Positions 13,867 to 24,222 of a DNA stretch of 64,000 nt are shown piece after piece. Source of the DNA: Nocardioides massiliensis. Its GTDB lineage: Bacteria; Actinomycetota; Actinomycetes; Propionibacteriales; Nocardioidaceae. A program made the position numbers and the translations under genes. Numbering within the stretch: position 1 is the stretch's first letter; each line of letters starts with the position of its first letter. The stretch covers positions 2,728,001 to 2,792,000 of the forward strand of contig NZ_JAUSQM010000001.1 in the NCBI RefSeq assembly GCF_030811215.1, given 5' to 3'. Under the pieces are notes generated by a model. It had not been told where the DNA came from, did no database searches, and saw only the letters and a program-made list of their open reading frames with translations.

Positions 13867-15066
13867 ATGAAGTTCTGGACCCGCAAGCCGCCGGCACCCG
13901 AGCTGCCCGGGACGCTCGGCACGATCCGGGTCGACCGCCGCACCTCGGCTGCCCTGTTGCGCGCGCGCCCGGGCGACATCCTGGTGCTCGCCCACCGCGA
14001 CCTGGACCGGGAGACGGCGTACGCCATCCTCGCTCGGGAGGTGGCGGCGGTGGTCAACACGCGCCCGTTCATCTCCGGGCGCTACCCCAACCTCGGTCCG
14101 CAGGTGCTGACCGACGCCGGGGTGGTCCTGATCGAGCTGGACGACGAGTCCCTGGTCGCCACCCTGCGCGACGGTCGGAGCGCACGCGTCCACGAGGACC
14201 GGTTCCTGGTCGAGGAGGAGCTCGTGGCGACGGGTCGCGTCCTGACCTCCGAGCTGGTCGCCGAGGAGATGGAGCTCGCCCGCACCGGACTGGTCTCCCA
14301 GCTGCAGAGCTTCACCCACAACGCGACGGAGTTCCTCCGCCGCGAGCAGGACGTCCTGCTGCACGGTCTCGGCGCGCCGACGCTGCGCATCCCGATGGCG
14401 GGGCGCCCCGTCCTCGTCGTGGCCGGGGGGCCCGACACCGACCGCGAGCTGCGCGGGCTGCGCCGGTTCGTCGCCGAGCAGCGCCCGGTCGTCGTCGGCG
14501 TCGACACCGGGCTCGACGCCCTGGTCGCGGCGCGGGTCAAGACGCACGCGGCCGTGGTCGGGAAGACGGGGTTGGCCGAGGTCAGCGACGAGGGACTGCG
14601 CTGGGCGCCCGAGGTCGTGCTCCACACCGACCGCACCGACCGGGTCACCGGCGGTGAACGTCTCGAGTCGCTGGGGATCCGGCCGTCGCGCTTCGCTTCC
14701 GAGGCCACCACGGAGGATCTCGCGCTGCTGCTCGCCGACCTGGGAGAGGCGTCGGTGGTCATCTGCCTCGGGACCCACGCCACGCTCGACGAGTTCCTGG
14801 ATCGCCAGCGTTCCGGGCTCGCGAGCACGTTCCTGACCCGCCTGCGGCTGGGGCCGCGCCTCGTCGACGCGGACGCGGTGCCGACGCTGTACGGCGGACG
14901 GACCCGCGGGTGGCAGCTCGCGCTGGTGATGGTGGTGGGGATCCTCGCCCTGGCCATCGCGGTGGCCACCACGCCCGTCGGCAACGCGTGGTTCTCCGAC
15001 GCCGCGCATGCCCTCGGCGACTGGTTCGGCGACACCTACGACAGCTGGTTCGGGGACGCACCATGA
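13867..15066 (+). CDS. steA: SteA-like cell-division (cytokinetic ring) protein
   Basis: 399 residues beginning MKFWTRKPPAPELPG. The protein has the thiamin-pyrophosphokinase-like core of the SteA family ('DILVLAHRDLDRETAYAILAREVAAVVNTRPFISGRYPNLGPQ') and one C-terminal transmembrane segment, about 352-375 ('LALVMVVGILALAIAV'), followed by a short tail ending WFGDAP. In corynebacteria SteA and its partner SteB localise to the division site and link to peptidoglycan hydrolysis. The stop overlaps the next gene (ATGA), whose product matches the SteB/MctB class. Confidence 0.88.
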   Translation: MKFWTRKPPAPELPGTLGTIRVDRRTSAALLRARPGDILVLAHRDLDRETAYAILAREVAAVVNTRPFISGRYPNLGPQVLTDAGVVLIELDDESLVATLRDGRSARVHEDRFLVEEELVATGRVLTSELVAEEMELARTGLVSQLQSFTHNATEFLRREQDVLLHGLGAPTLRIPMAGRPVLVVAGGPDTDRELRGLRRFVAEQRPVVVGVDTGLDALVAARVKTHAAVVGKTGLAEVSDEGLRWAPEVVLHTDRTDRVTGGERLESLGIRPSRFASEATTEDLALLLADLGEASVVICLGTHATLDEFLDRQRSGLASTFLTRLRLGPRLVDADAVPTLYGGRTRGWQLALVMVVGILALAIAVATTPVGNAWFSDAAHALGDWFGDTYDSWFGDAP

Positions 15067-15992
15067 TGACCTTCCGCTACCACATCGTCACCGTCGTCTC
15101 CGTGTTCCTCGCCCTCGCGGTGGGGATCGCCATCGGTGGCGGCCCGCTCAAGGGCGAGGTCGACAACTCCTTGGTCACGCAGGTCGAGACCGACCGGCGC
15201 ACCATCGCCACCCTGGAGTCCCAGCTCAGTGCGGCGAAGACCACGGCCGACTTCAACGCGGCCGCGGCCGGCGCCGTGGCGCCGTTGGTCCTGGGCGACC
15301 GGCTGGCCGGCCACGCGGTGGCGGTCGTCGCGCTGCCCGGCGCCGACCCGGCGACCGTCGCGGCCCTCGGTGACACCGTGGTGTCGGCCGGAGGCACGCT
15401 GGCAGGGAGCTACCGGGTGGCCGCGGCACTGCTCGACGAGGAACAGCGTCAGCTCGTCGACGACCTGTCCGCGCAGTTGGCCACCGAGGTGCCCGACCTG
15501 GCCGCCGACACCGACGGCTACGCGCTCACCGGCGCCCTGCTCGCGCGCGCGATCGCGACCAGCGAGGACGCGCCGCAGGACGCCGACCAGGTCACCAGCG
15601 CGGTGCTCGCCGGACTGAGCACCGCCGGCCTGGTGATGGCCGAGGAGGCTCCTGAGCAACGCGCCGACCTGGTCCTCCTGGCCGCGGGCCCGGCGCCGGA
15701 GAGTCAGCTGCCTGGCGGCGCGGCGGCGGCACTGAGCCCTCTCGTCGGAGCGCTGGCCGAGGGCGCCGCCGGCGTGGTGCTCGCGGGACCGACCCGGGCA
15801 GCGCGCCCGGGCGGTGTGCTCGCCCTCCTGCGCGACGACCTGCGCACTGCCGGCCGGGTCTCGACCGTGGACTCCGCGCAGCTCGTGCTCGGCCAGATCG
15901 TGACGGTGCTCACCCTGGAGCGGGCGCTTGCCGGCGAGGTGGGTCATCACGGGGCCGTCGACGCGGCGGACGGCGCGGCGCCGGGATCGTGA
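15063..15992 (+). CDS. MctB/SteB-type membrane-anchored protein (copper transporter family)
   Basis: 309 residues from ATG 15063; a second ATG follows immediately at 15066. The N-terminus 'TFRYHIVTVVSVFLALAVGIAIGGGPL' is one transmembrane helix, then a coiled-coil stretch ('VETDRRTIATLESQLSAAKTT') and a large extracytoplasmic alanine-rich domain. The mycobacterial homologue MctB was reported as a copper-tolerance channel protein; the corynebacterial homologue is SteB, partner of SteA. The direct overlap with steA favours the division role here, but both are inference. Confidence 0.85.
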   Translation: MMTFRYHIVTVVSVFLALAVGIAIGGGPLKGEVDNSLVTQVETDRRTIATLESQLSAAKTTADFNAAAAGAVAPLVLGDRLAGHAVAVVALPGADPATVAALGDTVVSAGGTLAGSYRVAAALLDEEQRQLVDDLSAQLATEVPDLAADTDGYALTGALLARAIATSEDAPQDADQVTSAVLAGLSTAGLVMAEEAPEQRADLVLLAAGPAPESQLPGGAAAALSPLVGALAEGAAGVVLAGPTRAARPGGVLALLRDDLRTAGRVSTVDSAQLVLGQIVTVLTLERALAGEVGHHGAVDAADGAAPGS

Positions 15993-16010
15993 CCGTGCGG
16001 CGGTTGGTAG

Positions 16011-17753
<1,743 letters not shown>

Positions 17754-17757
17754 GAAC

Positions 17758-18870
17758 GTGCGGATCGGGGTGCCGCGCGAGGTCAAGAACCACGAGGACC
17801 GCGTCGCGCTGACACCCGCCGGGGTCGACGAGCTCGTCCGCCGTGGGCACAGCGTCGTGGTGGAGACCGGGGCGGGAGCGGGCTCGCTGATCAGCGACGC
17901 GGACTACCGCGCCGCCGGCGCCCGGATCGGCACCGCCGACGAGGCCTGGGCCGAGACCGACCTCGTGCTCAAGGTCAAGGAACCGGTGGCCGAGGAGTAC
18001 GCACGGCTTCGGCCCGGCGGGGTGCTGTTCACCTATCTGCACCTCGCCGCCGACCGGACGCTCACCGAGGAGCTGGTGGCGCGCGAGGTCACGGCCATCG
18101 CCTACGAGACCGTGCAGCTGGCTTCGGGCACGCTTCCGCTGCTGCTCCCGATGTCGGAGGTCGCCGGACGCCTCGCCCCGCAGGTCGGAGCGCAGTCGCT
18201 GCTGCGTCCCGAAGGCGGCCGCGGCGTGCTCATGGGTGGGGTGGGCGGCGTCGCCGGGGCCCGGGTGGTCGTCATCGGCGCCGGGGTCGCCGGCCAGCAC
18301 GCGGCCGACGTCGCGATCGGCATGGGGGCCGAGGTGACGGTGCTCGACACCGACGTCGACAAGCTGCGCTCCATGACCTGGCGCCACGGCACGCGCGTGC
18401 GCGCGATGGCCTCCAGCGCACTGGCGATCCGTGAGGCCGTGCTCGAGGCCGACCTGGTGATCGGTGCGGTGCTCGTGCCGGGCGCCCGCGCTCCGGAGCT
18501 GGTCGACAACGAGCTGGTGGCGCGGATGCGTCCCGGTTCGGTCCTCGTCGACATCGCCGTCGACCAGGGCGGTTGCTTCGAGGACACCCGACCCACGACC
18601 CACGACGCGCCCACCTACCAGGTGCACGGGTCGACCTTCTACTGCGTGGGCAACATGCCCGCGGCCGTGCCGACGACCTCGACCTACGCACTGACCAACG
18701 CCACGCTGCGCTACGTCCTGGCGATCGCGGACAAGGGCTGGCGACCGGCGCTCGCCGCCGACCCCGCGCTGGCGCTGGGTCTCAACACCCACGCCGGACT
18801 GCTGACCAACGCTCCCGTGGCCGCGGCGCACGGCCTCGATGCGGCCCCGCTCGCGGAGGTCCTCGGCTGA
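17758..18870 (+). CDS. ald: Alanine dehydrogenase
   Basis: 370 residues, GTG start four bases after pyrG. Interconverts L-alanine and pyruvate plus ammonia with NAD. Family hallmarks: '[31 protein letters not shown]' at the N-terminus, the pyruvate-site lysine in 'LVLKVKEP', the catalytic histidine in '[10 protein letters not shown]', and the NAD loop '[29 protein letters not shown]'. In many actinobacteria a NUDIX hydrolase occupies this slot between pyrG and xerD; here ald takes it. The TGA stop overlaps the proposed CTG start of xerD. Confidence 0.96.
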   Translation: MRIGVPREVKNHEDRVALTPAGVDELVRRGHSVVVETGAGAGSLISDADYRAAGARIGTADEAWAETDLVLKVKEPVAEEYARLRPGGVLFTYLHLAADRTLTEELVAREVTAIAYETVQLASGTLPLLLPMSEVAGRLAPQVGAQSLLRPEGGRGVLMGGVGGVAGARVVVIGAGVAGQHAADVAIGMGAEVTVLDTDVDKLRSMTWRHGTRVRAMASSALAIREAVLEADLVIGAVLVPGARAPELVDNELVARMRPGSVLVDIAVDQGGCFEDTRPTTHDAPTYQVHGSTFYCVGNMPAAVPTTSTYALTNATLRYVLAIADKGWRPALAADPALALGLNTHAGLLTNAPVAAAHGLDAAPLAEVLG

Positions 18871-19808
18871 GCCAGACCCGCCCCGACGCGCTGCACCAGG
18901 CGGTCCGGACCTACCTCGACCACCTGGTGGTCGAGCGCGGCCTCGCCCCGAACTCGGTGGCGTCCTACCGGCGGGACCTGCGTCGCTACGTGGCCCACCT
19001 CGCCCGCCAGGGGGTGAGCGACCTGGAGGCGGTGACCGAGGCGCTGGTCGTCGGCTTCCTCGCTGCGCTGCGCGAGGGCGACACCGATCACCCGCCGCTG
19101 TCGGCGACCTCGGCCGGCCGCGCCGTCGTCGCCGTACGCGGGCTGCACAGGTTCGCGCTGCGCGACGGTCTGACCACGCACGACCCTGCCGCCGACGTCC
19201 GGCCGCCGCCTCCGCCGAAGCGACTGCCGAAGGCCCTGAGCATGGGCGACGTCGAGGCGCTGCTGGCCGCAGCGGGGGAGCCGGAGAGCACGCTGGCGAT
19301 GCGGGATCGAGCGCTGCTCGAGACGCTCTACGGCACGGGTGCGCGCATCTCGGAGGCGGTCGGGCTCGACGTCGACGACATCGACCTGACCGAGCAGACC
19401 GTCCTGTTGCGCGGCAAGGGCGGCAAGGAGCGGCGGGTGCCGGTCGGACGCTACGCGTGCGAGGCGCTCGAGGCCTACCTGGTGCGCGCACGGCCGGACC
19501 TGCAGGCGGTCGGGACGGGTACGCCGGCGGTGTTCCTCAACAGCCGTGGGGGCCGGCTGTCGCGGCAGAGCGCCTGGACGGTCCTGACGAAGGCCGCTGA
19601 CCGCGCCGGCATCACGGCCGAGGTGTCCCCGCACACCTTGCGACACTCCTTCGCCACACACCTGCTCGACGGCGGCGCGGACGTGCGAGTCGTGCAGGAG
19701 CTGCTGGGGCACGCATCGGTGACGACCACCCAGATCTACACGCTGGTGACGGTCGACAGCCTGCGCGAGGTGTACGCCGCGGCGCACCCACGCGCCCACC
19801 AGCAGTGA
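18867..19808 (+). CDS. xerD: Tyrosine recombinase XerD (probable CTG start)
   Basis: 313 residues if translation begins at CTG 18867. No ATG, GTG or TTG lies in frame near the expected N-terminus; the CTG overlaps the ald stop (CTGA) and has GGAGGT at 18855-18860, six bases upstream. The next GTG would remove part of the N-terminal SAM-like domain ('[26 protein letters not shown]'). Catalytic residues are complete: R160 ('GTGARISE'), K184 ('[11 protein letters not shown]'), H256 and R259 ('[13 protein letters not shown]'), H282 ('LLGHASVTT') and Y291 ('TQIYTLV'). It resolves chromosome dimers at dif with XerC and FtsK. Located just upstream of parA/scp genes, as in related genomes. Confidence 0.93.
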   Translation: MSQTRPDALHQAVRTYLDHLVVERGLAPNSVASYRRDLRRYVAHLARQGVSDLEAVTEALVVGFLAALREGDTDHPPLSATSAGRAVVAVRGLHRFALRDGLTTHDPAADVRPPPPPKRLPKALSMGDVEALLAAAGEPESTLAMRDRALLETLYGTGARISEAVGLDVDDIDLTEQTVLLRGKGGKERRVPVGRYACEALEAYLVRARPDLQAVGTGTPAVFLNSRGGRLSRQSAWTVLTKAADRAGITAEVSPHTLRHSFATHLLDGGADVRVVQELLGHASVTTTQIYTLVTVDSLREVYAAAHPRAHQQ

Positions 19809-19825
19809 CACCGCCCGCGCCTCGG

Positions 19826-19888
19826 TCGTCCACAGAGATGTGCACAGGGGCACCGTCGCCTGTGCACCCCGACCGGGGCTCGTGCACA
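19826..19888. promoter_or_regulatory. Cluster of TGTNCACA-type 9-mers between xerD and parA
   Basis: Four related sites lie within 63 bases: TCGTCCACA (19826), ATGTGCACA (19838), CTGTGCACC (19860) and TCGTGCACA (19880). Two of them make the inverted pair GTGCACAGG...CCTGTGCAC. The first fits the actinobacterial DnaA-box consensus at all but one position; the others could equally be an operator built on the palindrome TGTGCACA. They occupy the only long gap (226 bases) in this gene run. No oriC genes are near. Confidence 0.35.
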
Positions 19889-20034
19889 GATCGCCAGGCG
19901 GTCTGGGGTTAACCGGCGTTCGTGTTGTGGGGACCTGACCCGCGGGTCTAGGGTCGCCCGCGACTCGCAGTCGCCGAGTCGACAAATCTCCGCCCGGGTA
20001 GCGCCGGTCACCGAGCCGATCGAGAGGTGGACAC

Positions 20035-21093
20035 ATGGTCGATGGGGGAGCTCCCGCAGGTCCCGGCGCACACGGGGCGAGCGCCCCGTCGATGCCACCG
20101 CGGTTCCGTCCGCCGCACGATGTCGCTGCCTCGACGCGCGACGACGTCGCTGGCCCGGAGCCACTGCCCTTCCGGCCACCCGCCGCACCGACTGTCGGCG
20201 GCACCCCCGAGACTGGACCCGTGAGCAACGAGCAGCCCGTCCTCGGCCCCACCGGACGCCCCCTGCCGGTCCTCCCGGAGCCCGCGCCGGTGACCAGCCA
20301 CGGTCCGGCGCGCGTGATCTCGCTGTGCAACCAGAAGGGCGGCGTCGGCAAGACCACGACCACCATCAACCTGGGCGCCGCGCTCGCCGAGTTCGGGCGC
20401 AAGGTCCTGCTGGTCGACTTCGACCCGCAGGGCTCGCTGTCGGTCGGGCTGGGTCTCAACCCCCACGAGATCGAGCTGACCGTCTACAACCTGCTGATGG
20501 AGCGCGACGTCGAGCTCTCCGACGTGGTGGTCCCCAGTGGTGTGCCCGGCATGGACCTGCTCCCGTCCAACATCGACCTGTCCGCCGCCGAGGTGCAGCT
20601 GGTCCACGAGGTGGCGCGCGAGCAGACCCTGCAGCGCGTCCTCCAGCCCGCCATCGCCGACTACGACGTCATCCTCATCGACTGCCAGCCCTCCCTCGGC
20701 CTGCTGACGGTCAATGCGCTGACGGCCTCCGACGGTGTCATCGTGCCGCTCGAGTGCGAGTACTTCGCCCTGCGCGGCGTCGCGCTGCTCAAGACGACCA
20801 TCGACAAGGTCAGCGAGCGGCTCAACCCGAAGCTGGAGATCGACGGCGTCCTCGGGACGATGTTCGACGGGCGCACCCTGCACGGCCGCGAGGTGATGGA
20901 GCGACTGGTCGAGGCCTGGGGTGACAAGGTCTTCCATACGGTGATCCGCCGCACGGTGAAGTTCTCCGACTCCACGGTCGCGGGCGAGCCGATCACGTCG
21001 TACGCCTCGTCCTCACCGGGTGCCGCGGCCTACCGCGATCTCGCCAAGGAGGTGCTGGCGCGTGTCTCGACGGGTGAGCCTGCCCGCGGCTGA
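20035..21093 (+). CDS. parA: ParA-family ATPase upstream of scpAB
   Basis: 352 residues from ATG 20035 with GAGAGG upstream. The deviant Walker A 'CNQKGGVGKTTTTINLG' lies at about 99-115, followed by 'VLLVDFDPQGSLSVGLG', and 'YDVILIDCQPSLGLLTVNAL'. Before this there is a proline/alanine-rich, probably disordered extension of about 90 residues; a GTG at codon 63 (VSNEQPV) is an alternative start. Members of this orphan ParA group, linked to scpA rather than parB, are conserved in actinobacteria and expected to bind DNA/nucleoid in an ATP-dependent manner. Co-transcribed with the next three genes. Confidence 0.9.
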   Translation: MVDGGAPAGPGAHGASAPSMPPRFRPPHDVAASTRDDVAGPEPLPFRPPAAPTVGGTPETGPVSNEQPVLGPTGRPLPVLPEPAPVTSHGPARVISLCNQKGGVGKTTTTINLGAALAEFGRKVLLVDFDPQGSLSVGLGLNPHEIELTVYNLLMERDVELSDVVVPSGVPGMDLLPSNIDLSAAEVQLVHEVAREQTLQRVLQPAIADYDVILIDCQPSLGLLTVNALTASDGVIVPLECEYFALRGVALLKTTIDKVSERLNPKLEIDGVLGTMFDGRTLHGREVMERLVEAWGDKVFHTVIRRTVKFSDSTVAGEPITSYASSSPGAAAYRDLAKEVLARVSTGEPARG

Positions 21094-21445
21094 CGACCTG
21101 TTCCGGCCGACCGCCGAGCCCCCGCAACCCCCGCCCGCCGAGGCTGCGCGCCCGGCCGCCGAGCCCGCGCCGGCTCCGGTGGAGCCTGCTCCGGCCGAGC
21201 CGGCCGAGCAGGCACGCCGCCGGCCGTCGGGCCGGGTCCGCCACGACGAGAAGATGACGGTCTACATGACCGCCGCGGAGCTGGTCGAGCTCGAGCAGAC
21301 CCGGTTGCGGCTGCGGGCCGAGCACAGCCTGGCCGTCGACCGTGGCCGGCTCGTGCGCGCGGCGATCGCGATCGCGTTGGCCGACCTCGACGAGCACGGC
21401 GAGGACAGCCAGCTGATGCGACGGCTGCGCGAGACCGGCGCGTGA
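21062..21445 (+). CDS. Small protein with ribbon-helix-helix-like C-terminus between parA and scpA
   Basis: 127 residues from GTG 21062, chosen because a near-perfect AAGGAGGT at 21046-21053 stands eight bases upstream, inside the end of parA; the two genes overlap by 32 bases. Residues 1-60 are Pro/Ala-rich and disordered. Residues ~62-127 ('HDEKMTVYMTAAELVELEQTRLRLRAEHSL' onward) look like a strand-helix-helix DNA-binding fold: K-x-TVYM strand then two helices with 'VDRGRLVRAAIAIAL'. I infer a DNA-binding partner for the adjacent ParA; no function is established to my knowledge. The stop overlaps scpA. Confidence 0.75.
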   Translation: MSRRVSLPAADDLFRPTAEPPQPPPAEAARPAAEPAPAPVEPAPAEPAEQARRRPSGRVRHDEKMTVYMTAAELVELEQTRLRLRAEHSLAVDRGRLVRAAIAIALADLDEHGEDSQLMRRLRETGA

Positions 21446-22380
21446 GCGGACCCACGCCGGCGGCGGAGACGCCGCTCGCCGAGCTGGCCGAGGCTCCCAC
21501 GGCCGCTGGGGAGACGGCCACCGAGGTGGCGCCCGACAGCGCGGAGGGCACGCCGGCCTTCCAGGTCCATCTGGCCAACTTCGAGGGCCCGTTCGACCTG
21601 CTGCTGAGCCTGATCGCGAAGCACAAGCTCGACATCACCGAGGTCTCGTTGGCGAAGGTCACCGACGAGTTCATCGCCCACATCAAGGCCGCCGGTGAGG
21701 TCTGGGACCTCGAGCAGACGACGTCGTTCCTCCTGGTCGCCTCCACCCTGCTCGACCTCAAGGCGGCCCGGCTGTTGCCCCAGGGCGACGTCGAGGACGA
21801 GGAGGACCTCGCGCTGCTCGAAGCGCGTGACCTGCTCTTCGCACGGTTGTTGCAGTACCGCGCCTTCAAGCAGGTCGCGACAGTCCTCGAGACCCGCCTG
21901 GCCGCGGAGGGCAAGCGGTTCCCGCGCGCGGTGGGGCTCGACGAACGCTTCGCCTCGCTCCTGCCGGAGGTGCTGATCGGCCTCGGACTGGAGGAGTTCG
22001 CCGCGCTCGCCGCGCGCGCGATGCAGCCCAAACCGGAGCTCGAGCTCTCGCTGCAGCACATCCACGCCCCGACCGTGAGCGTCCGCGAGCAGGCCGAGGT
22101 CGTCGTCGAGCGCCTGCGAGCGCGCGGGTCGATGACCTTCCGCGCCCTTGCCGGTGACGCCCCCGACACCCTGACCAAGGTGGCGCGGTTCCTCGCGCTG
22201 CTGGAGCTGTTCCGCGAGAGCGTCGTGTCGTTCGACCAGGTGACCCCGCTGGGTGAGCTGACGGTGCGCTGGACCGGCGCCGACGACGCCGAGGTGACGA
22301 TCACCGACGAGTTCGACGGGGCTCCGCCCGACGAGGACTCGCCCCTGCCCGACCTGACTGCTGTGGAGGAGGACGCGTGA
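21442..22380 (+). CDS. scpA: Segregation and condensation protein A
   Basis: 312 residues, GTG start overlapping the previous stop. ScpA is the kleisin of the bacterial SMC complex. The N-terminal kleisin signature is clear: 'FQVHLANFEGPFDLLLSLIAKHKLDITEVSLAKVTDEFI', then 'TTSFLLVASTLLDLKAARLLP'. The C-terminal winged-helix segment is 'LTKVARFLALLELFRESVVSFDQVTPLGELTVRW'. An extra Ala/Glu/Thr-rich tail of ~30 residues precedes the kleisin domain. Overlaps scpB by four bases. Confidence 0.95.
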   Translation: MSGPTPAAETPLAELAEAPTAAGETATEVAPDSAEGTPAFQVHLANFEGPFDLLLSLIAKHKLDITEVSLAKVTDEFIAHIKAAGEVWDLEQTTSFLLVASTLLDLKAARLLPQGDVEDEEDLALLEARDLLFARLLQYRAFKQVATVLETRLAAEGKRFPRAVGLDERFASLLPEVLIGLGLEEFAALAARAMQPKPELELSLQHIHAPTVSVREQAEVVVERLRARGSMTFRALAGDAPDTLTKVARFLALLELFRESVVSFDQVTPLGELTVRWTGADDAEVTITDEFDGAPPDEDSPLPDLTAVEEDA

Positions 22381-22985
22381 CCGAGGAGACGACCCTGGAG
22401 GTCCCGCTGGTCGCGTTGCGACCGGCGGTGGAGGCCGTGCTGATGGTCGCCGACCAGCCGTTGGACGCCACCAGCCTCGCGACCGCGGCCGGCTACCCGG
22501 TCGAGGAGGTCACCCGGGTGCTGGAGGAGCTGGCGGCGGAGTACGACGAGCAGCAGCGTGGCTTCGAGCTGCGTCACGTCGCGGGCGGGTGGCGCTACTC
22601 CACCCGCGAGGAGTACGCCGCGGTGGTCGAGAAGTTCGTGCTCGAGGGCCAGCAGGCCCGGTTGACGCAGGCCGCGCTGGAGACGCTCGCCGTCGTCGCC
22701 TACATGCAGCCCGTGAGTCGGGCCCGGGTCTCGGCCGTGCGGGGGGTCAACGTCGACGGCGTGATGCGCACGCTGCTCACCCGCGGGCTGGTCGAGGAGG
22801 CCGGCACCGACGGCGAGCATGGGGCGCACCTCTACCGCACGACGACGTACTTCCTCGAACGCATCGGGATCACCTCCCTCGACGAGCTGCCCGACCTGGC
22901 GCCGTTCCTGCCCGAGATGAGCGACATCGACTTCGACCTCGACGCGACGATGGGGTCGGTCGCCGCGGTGGACGAGGCGCCATGA
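22377..22985 (+). CDS. scpB: Segregation and condensation protein B
   Basis: 202 residues; tandem winged-helix partner that dimerises on ScpA. Family text: 'ALRPAVEAVLMVADQPLDATSLATAAG', 'RGFELRHVAGGWRYSTREEYAAVVEKFV', 'RLTQAALETLAVVAYMQPVSRARVSAVRGVNVDGVMRTLLTRGLVEE'. GTG start overlaps scpA and the stop overlaps rluB, so the order scpA-scpB-rluB is translationally coupled. Confidence 0.95.
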   Translation: MTEETTLEVPLVALRPAVEAVLMVADQPLDATSLATAAGYPVEEVTRVLEELAAEYDEQQRGFELRHVAGGWRYSTREEYAAVVEKFVLEGQQARLTQAALETLAVVAYMQPVSRARVSAVRGVNVDGVMRTLLTRGLVEEAGTDGEHGAHLYRTTTYFLERIGITSLDELPDLAPFLPEMSDIDFDLDATMGSVAAVDEAP

Positions 22986-23779
22986 GCGAGCACCATGCAG
23001 GCGGCAGCGACGAGACGCCCAGCCCGGACGAGACCGGCGACGACCGGCTGGTGCGGCTGCAGAAGCTGCTGGCACAGTCCGGGGTCGCGAGCCGGCGCCG
23101 GTGTGAGGAGCTGATGCTCGCCGGCGAGGTGGAGGTCGACGGGGAGGTCGTCACCCGCCTCGGCACCAAGGTCGACCCGACGACCGCCGTGATCCGGGTG
23201 AGCGGCAAGCGTTTGCCGCCGCGCAGCCCGCACGTCTACCTCGCCCTCAACAAGCCGCGCGGTGTCGTGTCGACGATGTCGGACCCCGAAGGGCGCCGCA
23301 GCCTCGGTGACGTGGTGGCCGACCGCCCCGAGCGGCTCTTCCACGTGGGACGCCTCGATACCGACACGTCGGGCCTGATCCTGCTGACCAACGACGGTGA
23401 CTTCGCCCAGCGCCTGGCGCACCCGTCGTACGAGATCGACAAGGTCTACGTCGCCGAGGTCGAGGGCGAGGTGCGGCCCGCCACGCTGCGCCGGCTGCGC
23501 GAGGGCGTGGTGCTCGACGATGGACCCGTGCAGGTCACGCGGGCGCGCCTGGTCGAGCGCGGTGCCGGCGGCGCCAAGGGGCGCTCGATCGTCGAGGTCA
23601 CGCTGCACGAGGGCCGCAACCGCATCGTGCGACGCCTGCTCGACCACGTCGGACACCCCGTCCGGCGCCTGACGCGCACCAGCATCGGACCCGTCGTGCT
23701 GCGCGGCCTGGCGAGCGGGGAGCTGCGCGAGCTGACCAACGACGAGCTCGGCGCCCTGCTCGACGGCGCGGGGATGTAG
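22982..23779 (+). CDS. rluB: 23S rRNA pseudouridine synthase, RluB family
   Basis: 265 residues from ATG 22982 (ATGA overlap with scpB). An N-terminal S4 domain ('VRLQKLLAQSGVASRRRCEELMLAGEVEVDG') precedes the RsuA/RluB catalytic domain with D126 in 'HVGRLDTDTSGLILLTNDG'. 'LHEGRNRIVRRLLDHVGHPVRRLTRTSIGPV' is the C-terminal signature. RluB makes pseudouridine 2605 in 23S; the scp-linked gene is usually this enzyme in Gram-positives. Confidence 0.93.
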   Translation: MSEHHAGGSDETPSPDETGDDRLVRLQKLLAQSGVASRRRCEELMLAGEVEVDGEVVTRLGTKVDPTTAVIRVSGKRLPPRSPHVYLALNKPRGVVSTMSDPEGRRSLGDVVADRPERLFHVGRLDTDTSGLILLTNDGDFAQRLAHPSYEIDKVYVAEVEGEVRPATLRRLREGVVLDDGPVQVTRARLVERGAGGAKGRSIVEVTLHEGRNRIVRRLLDHVGHPVRRLTRTSIGPVVLRGLASGELRELTNDELGALLDGAGM

Positions 23780-23826
23780 GCCCGCTAGCCTGGCGTCCGG
23801 CAGACAACCTGGTGAGGAGACACGAC

Positions 23827-24222
23827 GTGGCGGTGCGAGCGGTCCGGGGCGCGACCCAGCTCGAGGCGGACACCCGCGAGCAGATGCTCGAGCGGGTCGC
23901 CGAGATGGTCACCGACGTCATGGAGTGCAACGGCCTCGCCGTCGACGACTTCATCTCGGTGATCTTCACGGCGACCTCCGACCTGCACGCCGAGTTCCCG
24001 GCGTACGTCGCCCGCCAGCTCGGCTTCGGCGAGATCCCGTTGATCTGCGCGCGCGAGCTGGAGATCTCCGGCTCCATGCCGCGGGTCGTGCGGATGCTCG
24101 CGCACGTCGAGACCGACCTGCCGCGCGCCGAGATCACCCACGTCTACCTGCACGGGGCGGCAGCGCTGCGCACGGACCTCTCACGGGTCCGGTCGGTCCC
24201 CGACGACGCTCACCGCCGGTGA
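23827..24222 (+). CDS. aroH: Chorismate mutase, AroH type
   Basis: 131 residues from GTG 23827 (GAGGAG at 23814-23819). AroH-fold monofunctional mutase: 'AVRAVRGATQLEADTREQMLERVAEMVTDVMECNGL' carries the active-site arginine of 'RGAT', then 'SVIFTATSDLHAEFPAYVARQLGF', 'PLICARELEISGSMPRVVRMLAHVETD'. Converts chorismate to prephenate. GTGA overlap with the prephenate dehydrogenase gene, so the two steps toward tyrosine are encoded together. Confidence 0.95.
   Translation: MAVRAVRGATQLEADTREQMLERVAEMVTDVMECNGLAVDDFISVIFTATSDLHAEFPAYVARQLGFGEIPLICARELEISGSMPRVVRMLAHVETDLPRAEITHVYLHGAAALRTDLSRVRSVPDDAHRR

Noticed and set aside
12010-15009. A 999-codon open frame on the minus strand across recN and steA
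   Set aside because: Typical high-GC shadow: antisense to two recognisable genes, rich in Arg/Gly/Ala/His with no domain text.
19809-20034. Chromosomal origin suggested by DnaA-box-like sites
   Set aside because: dnaA, dnaN, rnpA/rpmH are absent nearby and only one site fits the consensus well.
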